Source: Melioribacteraceae bacterium | Lineage (GTDB): Bacteria > Bacteroidota > Ignavibacteria > Ignavibacteriales > Melioribacteraceae | Direction of reading: 5' to 3' | NCBI GenBank assembly: GCA_015486905.1 | Contig: WFQV01000302.1 | Coordinates: 1 to 6,342, forward strand | DNA length: 6,342 nucleotides | Part shown: positions 1-6,290 of the stretch, piece by piece | Layout of the letters: each line of letters starts with the position of its first letter | Numbering within the stretch: position 1 is the first letter of the stretch | The notes under the pieces: generated by a model | What the model saw: the letters and a program-made list of their open reading frames with translations, nothing else | Database searches by the model: none | What the model was told of the DNA's origin: nothing | Translations under genes and position numbers: made by a program

Positions 1-135
1 GCATAAGGCTATTTTATTTAATAATTCCAAATTCAAATTACAAAAAAAATTTGATACCACAGTTTCATAAAACTTTCTAAATACTTATTTTTTAATATTG
101 ATTAAAAATTTATCCTGTAACTATATTGAGATAGT

Positions 136-2496
136 ATGTTTCAAACCGTTAAGATTGAATTATTAGAAAAATATTCAAAACTCGTCCAAACGGCAAGCGA
201 AGGGAAAGATACTTTCCCTACCGAGTTAACGGAATTTTTGGTGGACGAATTTGAATTGTACGCTTCGGTTGTTTTTCATGTTGAAAAAGATAACACCTTC
301 GTCGTACTGGGAAGATCAAGAGGGACAAGGGGTAATTATTTAATCAATGCAAAATTTCAATGCTCGGTTTGTAAAATTCTAAACAACAACAGCCAATTTT
401 CAATTAATAGCGATCCTAATTGTGAAATACCCATCTCCGAATTTCTGGTTTACGAAAGTTGTATGTTGATTTCAGCGCCGGACGGCGAACGTTATTTGAT
501 TAAAATTGCAAAGAAAACCGCATTCGAACAAGCCGACTACGACGCTCTGAAAAAGATTTCCAATTTCTTAATCCAATTAATTTACATTTGGGACAAAAGC
601 CGTCAAGGAAATTTAATTCTTTCGGAAACATCTTTTAGCTCTCTTATAGACAATGCAACAAAAGCTCTCAGAAATTCGGCTAATTCTATCTTGGGAATTT
701 CTTCGATTCTCTCCGAGGAAAGTTTAACTTCTTCACAGCTTGAATACATTAATAACCTTAAACGCAACAGCCAAGCTCTGCTTGCAGCGGTAAATGACAT
801 CAAAGCATTAGCCCTTTTGGAAAAAGGGGAAACGAAAATTCAAAGAAAAGAGATAGATATTCAATGGTTATTAGGGGAAATAATTAATATATTCAAATCA
901 AAGATGATTCAGTCCCCTCTGCAAATTGATCTGAATTTTGAAGAAGGTGTTGACAAAAAAATAGTCAACGACGAAACAAAACTAAAATATATTTTCACCA
1001 GCATACTAAGAATAGTTTACCATATTTCCACAGGGAAGCATTTAACTATTTCCGTCTCCCCCGGCGCACCGGGAATAACCGAATTTAGTTTTCTGATAAA
1101 AGATGTGGTCCTGCCCAAAGAATCGATAATCAATTTCTACAACCCCGTTAAAATAATGAATGACGAGGTTTTAAAATCATTTTTCATTTCAGGCTTGGAA
1201 ACGAACCTCTTAAAACGGTACTCTAATCTTTTGGGCGGAGATATTTTCATTGAGAGCGTACCTGCAAAAGGGACTATTATTCGATTTAAATTAGCCGTTC
1301 AACAATCAGCTAAATTGGAAAATGCATTTGCAAATCTCCCCAAACCCGGAGAACAAAATAAAGTACTCGTAATAGAAGACGATTACGCCACTTCCAAATT
1401 AATGAGTAATTACTTGAAGAAATGGGGCTACGACCCGATTGTAGTAAATAGCGAGGAGCAGGTGATGCTTCAAGTTGAAAAGGAAAAATTCTTTGCTGTT
1501 ATCCTCGATATTGAACTGCCGAATATTAATGGTCTCGAGCTCCTTAAAAAAATCAAGGAGAACCCGAATGCCAAAAACGTTCCCGTAATTGCTTGTTCGG
1601 TAGAAGCGGAAGAACAAAAAGCATTTTTAATGGGAGCCGTAGAGTATTTCGTTAAACCGATTAATTACAATTACCTCGTTGAAGTTCTTACCAGTTACAA
1701 ACTGCGGCAGGATTCCAAAATACTTTGTGTGGACGACGATGTCCCCACACTGAATTTAATTAAGCAAGCAATTGAAACGGCGGGCTACAAAGCAATTGCC
1801 GAACACATCTCGGCGAACGTAATGGACAGAATTAAAAATACGGATATCGACCTTGCAATAATTGACCTCGATATGCCCCACCCCAACGGCTTCGAGTTAA
1901 TTAAATTGATTAAATCCGAAGAGAGATTTAAAAATCTTCCAATCATTATCTACACCGGCAAGGAAAATTTTGAAGATGATTTGAAAAACATCGACGGACT
2001 CTTCGACGAACTGCTCAGTAAGAAAAGCACAAACATTGAAGACTTGGCGGAGACAATCAATTCGATGGTTCGCCGTTACGAAGAAGCACCTCCCGTTGAA
2101 GAAGTCGTAAGCAAAAAGGACGAACAAAAAATTCTTTTAGCTGAAGATTACAAACACTCCCAAATAATTGTTACCCGGCTTCTGAAAAAGAACAACTTCA
2201 GCAATATCGTAATTGTAGAAAACGGACAGGAAGCTCTCGATATGGCTAAGAAAGAAAAATTCGATTTAATTCTAATGGATATGCAGATGCCCGTTATGAA
2301 TGGTTTCGAGGCAACGGGTAAAATCCGTGAACTGCCGGATTACAAAGATATTCCAATCATTGCGCTCACGGCTTTCGCAATGAAAGGCGACAGGGAAAAA
2401 TGCCTTGCCGCCGGTGCGACGGATTACATTCCGAAGCCTATCGATAGTAAAGAGTTCATCGAAAAAGTTAAATATTATCTTAATTCACCAAAATGA
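136..2496 (+). CDS. Degenerate hybrid histidine kinase (pseudokinase) with GAF-like domain and three receiver domains
   Basis: A 786-residue protein with no signal peptide or membrane segment, so probably cytoplasmic. Residues about 1-155 resemble a divergent GAF domain (strand pattern near 43-60 and 108-125, closing helix 131-153) with cysteines at 76, 79, 96 and 109. Residues about 165-235 follow the DHp/HisKA pattern, but the phosphoacceptor histidine is replaced by K176, and no histidine lies between residues 48 and 296. The ATPase region (about 240-388) keeps its C-terminal strand pair (G367-G368 to L386) but lacks the N-box asparagines (S289, I293), the G1 DxGxG (only D323 remains) and the G2 GLGL. 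Receiver 1 (about 408-520) has D415/D416, D458, S488 and K507. Receiver 2 (about 527-645) has D534/D535, D577, T607 and K629. Receiver 3 (about 665-784) has E670/D671, D715, T745 and K767 followed by P. An in-frame TGA at 127-129 makes ATG 136 the only sensible start. The likely role is phosphate acceptor or scaffold in a relay; input and output partners are unknown. Confidence 0.88.
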   Translation: MFQTVKIELLEKYSKLVQTASEGKDTFPTELTEFLVDEFELYASVVFHVEKDNTFVVLGRSRGTRGNYLINAKFQCSVCKILNNNSQFSINSDPNCEIPISEFLVYESCMLISAPDGERYLIKIAKKTAFEQADYDALKKISNFLIQLIYIWDKSRQGNLILSETSFSSLIDNATKALRNSANSILGISSILSEESLTSSQLEYINNLKRNSQALLAAVNDIKALALLEKGETKIQRKEIDIQWLLGEIINIFKSKMIQSPLQIDLNFEEGVDKKIVNDETKLKYIFTSILRIVYHISTGKHLTISVSPGAPGITEFSFLIKDVVLPKESIINFYNPVKIMNDEVLKSFFISGLETNLLKRYSNLLGGDIFIESVPAKGTIIRFKLAVQQSAKLENAFANLPKPGEQNKVLVIEDDYATSKLMSNYLKKWGYDPIVVNSEEQVMLQVEKEKFFAVILDIELPNINGLELLKKIKENPNAKNVPVIACSVEAEEQKAFLMGAVEYFVKPINYNYLVEVLTSYKLRQDSKILCVDDDVPTLNLIKQAIETAGYKAIAEHISANVMDRIKNTDIDLAIIDLDMPHPNGFELIKLIKSEERFKNLPIIIYTGKENFEDDLKNIDGLFDELLSKKSTNIEDLAETINSMVRRYEEAPPVEEVVSKKDEQKILLAEDYKHSQIIVTRLLKKNNFSNIVIVENGQEALDMAKKEKFDLILMDMQMPVMNGFEATGKIRELPDYKDIPIIALTAFAMKGDREKCLAAGATDYIPKPIDSKEFIEKVKYYLNSPK

Positions 2497-2508
2497 GTAA
2501 ACTCCGAT

Positions 2509-2535
2509 TTTAATTCATCCCGAAAATGAATTAAA
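2509..2535. repeat. AT-rich perfect inverted repeat between the signalling gene and gltX
   Basis: TTTAATTCAT (2509-2518) is matched exactly by ATGAATTAAA (2526-2535) across a 7-base loop. It starts 13 bases after the upstream stop codon and is followed by only three T before the run breaks. With one G-C pair in ten it would be a weak hairpin in RNA. It could be a poor terminator, an mRNA end or processing structure, or a protein-binding palindrome; the sequence does not decide. The 10-mer AATTAAATTT overlaps its right arm (2529-2538) and recurs at 2550-2559. Confidence 0.45.
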
Positions 2536-2559
2536 TTTGCATTTCTTAAAATTAAATTT

Positions 2560-2565
2560 AGAGGA
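2560..2565 (+). promoter_or_regulatory. Ribosome binding site of gltX
   Basis: AGAGGA lies three bases before ATG 2569. The spacing is short, but it is the best Shine-Dalgarno match among the three genes here. It supports ATG 2569, which is also the first ATG after the in-frame TGA at 2527-2529. Confidence 0.55.
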
Positions 2566-2568
2566 AAA

Positions 2569-4047
2569 ATGTCCGAAGATAAAATTCGTGTCCGCTTTGC
2601 CCCTTCGCCTACAGGCTATTTGCACATAGGTGGACTGCGAACGGCTCTGTACAATTATTTATTTGCCAGGAAAAACAACGGCGTGTTTGTTTTGAGAATA
2701 GAAGACACAGACCGCTCTCGCTACGTCGAAGGAGCTGTTAAAAATTTAATTGAAACTTTAAAATGGGTAGGACTTGATTACGACGAAGGTCCCGAAGTCG
2801 GCGGAGAATACGGTCCTTACTTTCAGTCCCAACGTTTGGAGCTTTACAACAATTATTCAAAAGAGCTTATCGAAAAGGGTCACGCTTACTACGCATTCGA
2901 CACACCCGAAAGGTTACGGCAACTTCGCGAAGAACAACAGAAGAAAAAACTCCAGCCTAAATACGATAAAAGGGATTTAAACCTTTCAAAAGAAGAAATA
3001 CAAAAAAAATTGAACGCCGGAGAACCTTATGTGATTCGCCTGAACGTCCCCCCTTCCGAAAAGGTAATAGTAGAAGATGTAATCCGAGGTACAGTCGAGT
3101 TTAACACCGCCATTATTGACGATCAGATATTAATTAAAAGCGACGGCTTCCCGACTTACCACATGGCAAACGTTGTTGACGACCACTTAATGGGAATCAC
3201 ACATGTAATTCGTGGCGAGGAGTGGCTGCCTTCCACACCAAAGCACGTTTTGCTTTACAAATATCTCGGCTGGGAAACCCCTGTCTTTGCACACCTTCCC
3301 CTTCTGCTTAATCCCGACCGGACAAAACTCAGCAAGCGTCAGGGCGATGTAGCTGTAGAAGATTACAGAGCAAAGGGTTACTTGAAAGAAGCTTTGATTA
3401 ACTTCGTGGCTCTGCTTGGCTGGAACGCAGGGGACGATAAAGAGTTTTATCTGCTCGAAGAACTAATCGAAAAATTCGAACTCAAGCAAGTACACAAAGC
3501 CGGTGCGGTTTTTAACATCGATAAACTGAACTGGCTGAACGGCGAGCACATTCGCTACAAATCGCCGGAAGTACTTCTGCAGATGTTCAAGCAAGAATAC
3601 GAAAATTCCGAGTATGCGCATTTGAACTTCAGTGACGAGCATTTACTAAAAATTGTAAAAGCAATGCAGGAGCGTGTTACATTCATCAGCGAATTAATTA
3701 CTAATTGCCGCTACTTCTACGAAGCGCCTAACGAGTACGACCCGGCAGTAATCCGGAAACGCTGGAAGCCCGACACACCAAAGCATTTGACGGAGCTGAT
3801 AAACAAATTTAAAAAATTAGAAAACCCGACCAAAGAAGATTACGAACACGCTTTACGCTCCACCTCCGAAAGATTGGGAATAGGCGCCGGTAAGTTGATT
3901 CACCCTGTGCGCCTTGCGGTTTCCGGCGTGGGCAGAGGTCCCGGAGTTTTCAACCTCCTCGAAATAGTCGGACAGGAAGAAGTAATAAAAAGAATTCAAA
4001 CCGCTTTGGAAAAAATTAAATTAGAAGAAACTTTAAACAATAATTAA
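2569..4047 (+). CDS. gltX: Glutamate--tRNA ligase (class I, GluRS)
   Basis: This cytoplasmic enzyme activates glutamate with ATP and loads it on tRNA-Glu. The 492-residue length is slightly above the roughly 470 of the E. coli enzyme. The Rossmann catalytic domain opens with R9-FAPSPTG, then the HIGH-type motif H19-I-G-G22 in the variant usual for GluRS, and the RIEDTD segment (R43-D48). RGEEWLPSTPKH (215-226) is the conserved substrate-pocket and connective region. The KMSKS-type loop is K253-L-S-K-R257. The helical anticodon-binding domain runs from about residue 330 to the end and closes with the family pattern LIHPVRLAVSG and FNLLEIVG (443-467). The four zinc-ligand cysteines of E. coli GluRS are missing (YYAFDT at 107-112 sits where the first pair would be), as in many bacterial GluRS. 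It follows the upstream gene by 72 bases on the same strand. With glnS next door it is probably discriminating, charging only tRNA-Glu, but no specificity residue was mapped. Confidence 0.97.
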   Translation: MSEDKIRVRFAPSPTGYLHIGGLRTALYNYLFARKNNGVFVLRIEDTDRSRYVEGAVKNLIETLKWVGLDYDEGPEVGGEYGPYFQSQRLELYNNYSKELIEKGHAYYAFDTPERLRQLREEQQKKKLQPKYDKRDLNLSKEEIQKKLNAGEPYVIRLNVPPSEKVIVEDVIRGTVEFNTAIIDDQILIKSDGFPTYHMANVVDDHLMGITHVIRGEEWLPSTPKHVLLYKYLGWETPVFAHLPLLLNPDRTKLSKRQGDVAVEDYRAKGYLKEALINFVALLGWNAGDDKEFYLLEELIEKFELKQVHKAGAVFNIDKLNWLNGEHIRYKSPEVLLQMFKQEYENSEYAHLNFSDEHLLKIVKAMQERVTFISELITNCRYFYEAPNEYDPAVIRKRWKPDTPKHLTELINKFKKLENPTKEDYEHALRSTSERLGIGAGKLIHPVRLAVSGVGRGPGVFNLLEIVGQEEVIKRIQTALEKIKLEETLNNN

Positions 4048-4056
4048 GATTTCTGT

Positions 4057-4066
4057 AATGCGGGAC
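4057..4066. repeat. Isolated half-site of the CCCG/CGGG hairpin
   Basis: AATGCGGGAC, ten bases after the gltX stop, is identical to 4177-4186, the right arm of the hairpin 120 bases further on, but here has no left arm next to it. It may be a remnant of a partly deleted repeat copy. A ten-base match could also be chance, although the surrounding repeat-rich DNA makes a shared origin plausible. Confidence 0.35.
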
Positions 4067-4073
4067 AAGGGAG

Positions 4074-4101
4074 TTGATTGGATGGTTGGATGAATGGATG
4101 G
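4074..4101. repeat. Degenerate TTGGATGG octamer array, copy 1
   Basis: After TTGA come about three TTGGATGG-like units: exact at 4078-4085, one mismatch at 4086-4093 (last base A) and one mismatch at 4094-4101 (first base A). The first 19 bases (4074-4092) recur exactly at 6119-6137 after glnS. It starts 27 bases after the gltX stop codon. No coding function is suggested, since the 8-base period shifts frame. Confidence 0.75.
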
Positions 4102-4116
4102 ATTGTAGGCAAGCCG

Positions 4117-4200
4117 GTCATGTCGAACAGAGAGAGAAACCTCCGTTTATTTTGAGATTTCTCAGTCGTCCCGCAGAATGCGGGACTCCTTCGAAATGAC
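4117..4200. repeat. 84-bp interspersed repeat with terminal inverted arms and internal hairpins
   Basis: The ends are inverted: GTCATGTCGAA (4117-4127) against TTCGAAATGAC (4190-4200), 10 of 11 bases pairing. Inside are a perfect 8-bp hairpin, GTCCCGCA (4168-4175) with TGCGGGAC (4179-4186) around a GAA loop, and a palindrome, TGAGA-TT-TCTCA (4153-4164). This matches the general look of short non-coding repeats scattered between genes in Bacteroidota-like genomes; that family assignment is from memory, not a search. No transposase is present and no target-site duplication was identified. Confidence 0.6.
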
Positions 4201-4207
4201 AAATTAT

Positions 4208-4227
4208 TCCCGATTTGTAGGGATGAC
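4208..4227. repeat. Short TCCC/GGGA hairpin ending in GGGATGAC
   Basis: TCCC (4208-4211) pairs with GGGA (4220-4223) across an 8-base loop, and the element ends in GGGATGAC (4220-4227), whose complement begins GTCATCCC. The ATGAC end echoes the right arm of the preceding 84-bp element. It looks like a decayed or minimal copy from the same repeat family. The stem is too short to act as a terminator by itself. Confidence 0.35.
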
Positions 4228-4311
4228 AATCTTCTCCCTTTTGGGGACAGCCACTTAAATGAGAATTTAAATGGAAAATAAACAGATGGAAATAAACTTA
4301 AGAGAATTAAA

Positions 4312-6000
4312 ATGGAAGACAAATCACAGCACTCGAATTTTATTACGGAAATAATTGACAAGGATTTGGAAGAAAAACGCTACTCGGAAGTGCACACCCG
4401 TTTTCCTCCTGAACCGAACGGCTATCTTCACATCGGTCATGCCAAATCAATTTGCCTGAATTTCGGATTGGCAAATCAATATAACGGCAAATGCAATCTT
4501 CGTTTCGACGATACTAATCCTGCAAAGGAGGAAACCGAGTACGTCGAATCGATTAAAGAAGACATCCGTTGGCTCGGCTTTGATTGGGAGGATAGACTCT
4601 ACTACGCCTCCGATTATTTCGACACGCTTTACGAATACGCCGTTAAGCTAATTAAAAAAGGCAAAGCTTACGTGGACAGCCTCCCATGGGAAGAAATTCG
4701 CGAACAGCGCGGTACACCCACCGAACCCGGCAAAGAAAGCCCGTACCGAAATCGCTCCGTGGAAGAAAATCTCGATTTGTTCGAACGAATGAAAAACGGT
4801 GAGTTTAAGGATGGCGAGCATGTGCTTCGAGCAAAGATTGACATGAGCTCCCCTAACATGAATTTGCGCGACCCGATTATGTACAGAATACGTCACGCAG
4901 AACATCACCGCACCGGTAACAAGTGGTGCATTTACCCCATGTACGATTGGGCTCACGGACAAAGTGACTCGATTGAAGGAATCACACATTCTATTTGTAC
5001 ATTGGAATTTGAAAACCACCGCCCCCTTTACGATTGGTTCCTCGAACAGCTTGAAATTCACCATCCGCGACAAATAGAATTTGCCCGCTTGAATCTCAGC
5101 CACACCGTAATGAGCAAGCGCAAACTTTTGGAGTTAGTGGAAGGCGGATATGTGGATGGCTGGGATGACCCCAGAATGCCTACTATTTCGGGACTTCGCC
5201 GCCGCGGCTACACACCCGAATCGATTCGTAACTTTGCAGACAGAGTGGGAGTGGCAAAGCGAGATAACGTAATAGACGTAGTGCTTCTGGAGTTCAGCCT
5301 TCGCGAAGACCTTAACAAACGGGCTCAACGCGCAATGGCGGTTTTGCATCCTTTGAAAGTTACAATTACAAATTACCCCGACGGTAAAGTTGAAATGCTG
5401 GACGCCGTCAACAATCCCGAAGACCCTTCAATGGGCACACGCAAAGTTCCTTTCTCGAAAGAAATTTACATCGAGCAAACCGACTTCATGGAAGAACCCC
5501 CGAAGAAGTTCTTCCGCTTAAAACCCGGCGGAGAGGTACGCCTTCGTTACGCTTACATCATTAAGTGCGAGGAAGTAATCAAAGACGAAAATGGAAACGT
5601 TGCAGAACTGCTTTGTACTTACGACCCGGCCACAAGAAGCGGTTCGGGAAAATCGAACAGAAAAGTTAAAGGAACAATTCATTGGGTTTCCAAAGAGCAC
5701 GCTTTCGATGCGGAAGTAAGATTGTACGACAGACTTTTCACGGCGGAAGACCCTACAGGAAATCCGGATAAAGATTTTAAGGAATTCATTAACCCCGACT
5801 CTCTGGAAATTCTCTCCGGATGCAAACTTGAACCGTTCTTGAAAAACGCCAAACCGGGCGAGCGCTTCCAGTTCGAACGACTCGGTTATTTCTGCGTGGA
5901 CACAAAATACACAACCGAAGAAAAGACTGTCTTCAACCGCACCGCTACACTGCGGGACACTTGGGCGAAAATTCAACAAAAGCAAAGCGGTAAAAAATAA
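4312..6000 (+). CDS. glnS: Glutamine--tRNA ligase (class I, GlnRS)
   Basis: This cytoplasmic enzyme charges tRNA-Gln directly with glutamine. The 562 residues compare with about 555 in E. coli, and the two sequences align closely throughout. The catalytic fold carries PPEPNGYLHIGH (32-43) with HIGH at 40-43, NLRFDDTNP (62-70) with D66, the TGNKWCIYPMYD block (201-212) with Y211, and the KMSKS-type loop V266-M-S-K-R270. D66 and Y211 are the glutamine-contacting residues of the E. coli enzyme and fall at the same numbers here. GWDDPRMPTISGLRRRGYTP (283-302) is the family block before the helical region. The two anticodon-binding beta-barrels span about 345-552 and end with FNRTATLRDTWAK. The start is fixed by an in-frame TAA at 4279-4281; AGAGA at 4301-4305 is a weak ribosome site. 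Bacterial GlnRS is generally regarded as acquired from eukaryotes. A repeat-filled 264-base gap separates it from gltX, so it may have its own promoter. Confidence 0.98.
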   Translation: MEDKSQHSNFITEIIDKDLEEKRYSEVHTRFPPEPNGYLHIGHAKSICLNFGLANQYNGKCNLRFDDTNPAKEETEYVESIKEDIRWLGFDWEDRLYYASDYFDTLYEYAVKLIKKGKAYVDSLPWEEIREQRGTPTEPGKESPYRNRSVEENLDLFERMKNGEFKDGEHVLRAKIDMSSPNMNLRDPIMYRIRHAEHHRTGNKWCIYPMYDWAHGQSDSIEGITHSICTLEFENHRPLYDWFLEQLEIHHPRQIEFARLNLSHTVMSKRKLLELVEGGYVDGWDDPRMPTISGLRRRGYTPESIRNFADRVGVAKRDNVIDVVLLEFSLREDLNKRAQRAMAVLHPLKVTITNYPDGKVEMLDAVNNPEDPSMGTRKVPFSKEIYIEQTDFMEEPPKKFFRLKPGGEVRLRYAYIIKCEEVIKDENGNVAELLCTYDPATRSGSGKSNRKVKGTIHWVSKEHAFDAEVRLYDRLFTAEDPTGNPDKDFKEFINPDSLEILSGCKLEPFLKNAKPGERFQFERLGYFCVDTKYTTEEKTVFNRTATLRDTWAKIQQKQSGKK

Positions 6001-6056
6001 AGTGAAACATACATGACTAAGTTTAAGACACCCAAGCGAATGATATTATTTATGAA

Positions 6057-6096
6057 CCTGCCTGCCCTGCCTACCGGCAGGCAGGCGGTAGGCAGG
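6057..6096. repeat. GC-rich overlapping double inverted repeat
   Basis: Two perfect 10-bp stems overlap. CCTGCCTGCC (6057-6066) pairs with GGCAGGCAGG (6076-6085) across 9 bases. CCTGCCTACC (6066-6075) pairs with GGTAGGCAGG (6087-6096) across 11 bases. The right arm and left arm interleave, so only one stem can form at a time. It stands 56 bases after the glnS stop in otherwise AT-rich DNA. No T-run follows, so it is not a standard intrinsic terminator, though it could protect the 3' end of the glnS mRNA. Confidence 0.75.
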
Positions 6097-6118
6097 TGAA
6101 GAATGAGTAATGAATAAA

Positions 6119-6160
6119 TTGATTGGATGGTTGGATGGTTGGATGGTTGGATGGTTGGAT
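6119..6160. repeat. TTGGATGG octamer array, copy 2
   Basis: After TTGA, four exact TTGGATGG units run from 6123 to 6154, followed by a partial TTGGAT to 6160 and then a degenerate AATTGGAT. Its first 19 bases equal those of the array after gltX. GG pairs are spaced by two bases throughout, a pattern able in principle to form two-tier G-quadruplexes on the + strand. Such an array is also prone to slippage and copy-number change. Confidence 0.85.
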
Positions 6161-6169
6161 AATTGGATA

Positions 6170-6290
6170 TCCGCCTTCTCCCGACAAGTCGGGATTCGGC
6201 GTGACAGGTCCGTCTTCGTCCCGATAAATCGGGACTACGCCGTGACAGGTCCGTCTTCGTCCCGATAAATCGGGACTACGCCGTGACAGG
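6170..6290. repeat. Three tandem copies of a 39-41 bp hairpin repeat
   Basis: Copies lie at 6170-6208 (39 bp, diverged), 6209-6249 and 6250-6290 (41 bp each, identical). All end in CGTGACAGG. Each carries a central palindrome: TCCCGAC-AA-GTCGGGA in copy 1, and GTCCCGAT-AA-ATCGGGAC in copies 2 and 3. There are no unique spacers, so this is not a CRISPR array. The CCCG/CGGG cores resemble those after gltX, pointing to one repeat family. The last copy is followed by mixed sequence and only later by T-rich DNA (6309-6318), so a simple terminator role is doubtful. Confidence 0.85.

Noticed and set aside
34..53. CAAATT/AATTTG inverted repeat in the upstream region
   Set aside because: Six base pairs across an A-rich 8-base loop is too little in this composition to call an operator.
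98..126. Promoter-like TTGATT (98-103) and CTATAT (121-126), 17 bases apart, before the first gene
   Set aside because: The match to -10 is poor and would put the transcript start almost on the ATG. In such AT-rich DNA matches like this are expected by chance.
2497..2568. T-box leader controlling gltX (also considered for 4048-4311 before glnS)
   Set aside because: The gap before gltX is too short for specifier and antiterminator domains, and no T-box-like TGGNACCGCG sequence is present in either leader.
4044..4361. 105-codon open frame on the - strand between gltX and glnS
   Set aside because: It is made almost wholly of the octamer array and hairpin repeats, runs into both synthetase genes, and its translation shows no domain pattern. 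It is best explained as an open frame through repeats.
4648..5985. Long open frames on the - strand inside glnS (4648-5103 and 5518-5985)
   Set aside because: They lie fully within a strongly conserved GlnRS gene and their translations look like antisense by-products, with no family motif.
6013..6099. 28-codon + strand frame after glnS ending just past the double inverted repeat
   Set aside because: Its C-terminal half is simply the translated palindrome (PALPTGRQAVGR), a common false product of this kind of repeat, and no good ribosome site precedes it.
6209..6290. CRISPR-like array
   Set aside because: The 41-bp units are directly abutting with no variable spacers, and no cas gene is present.
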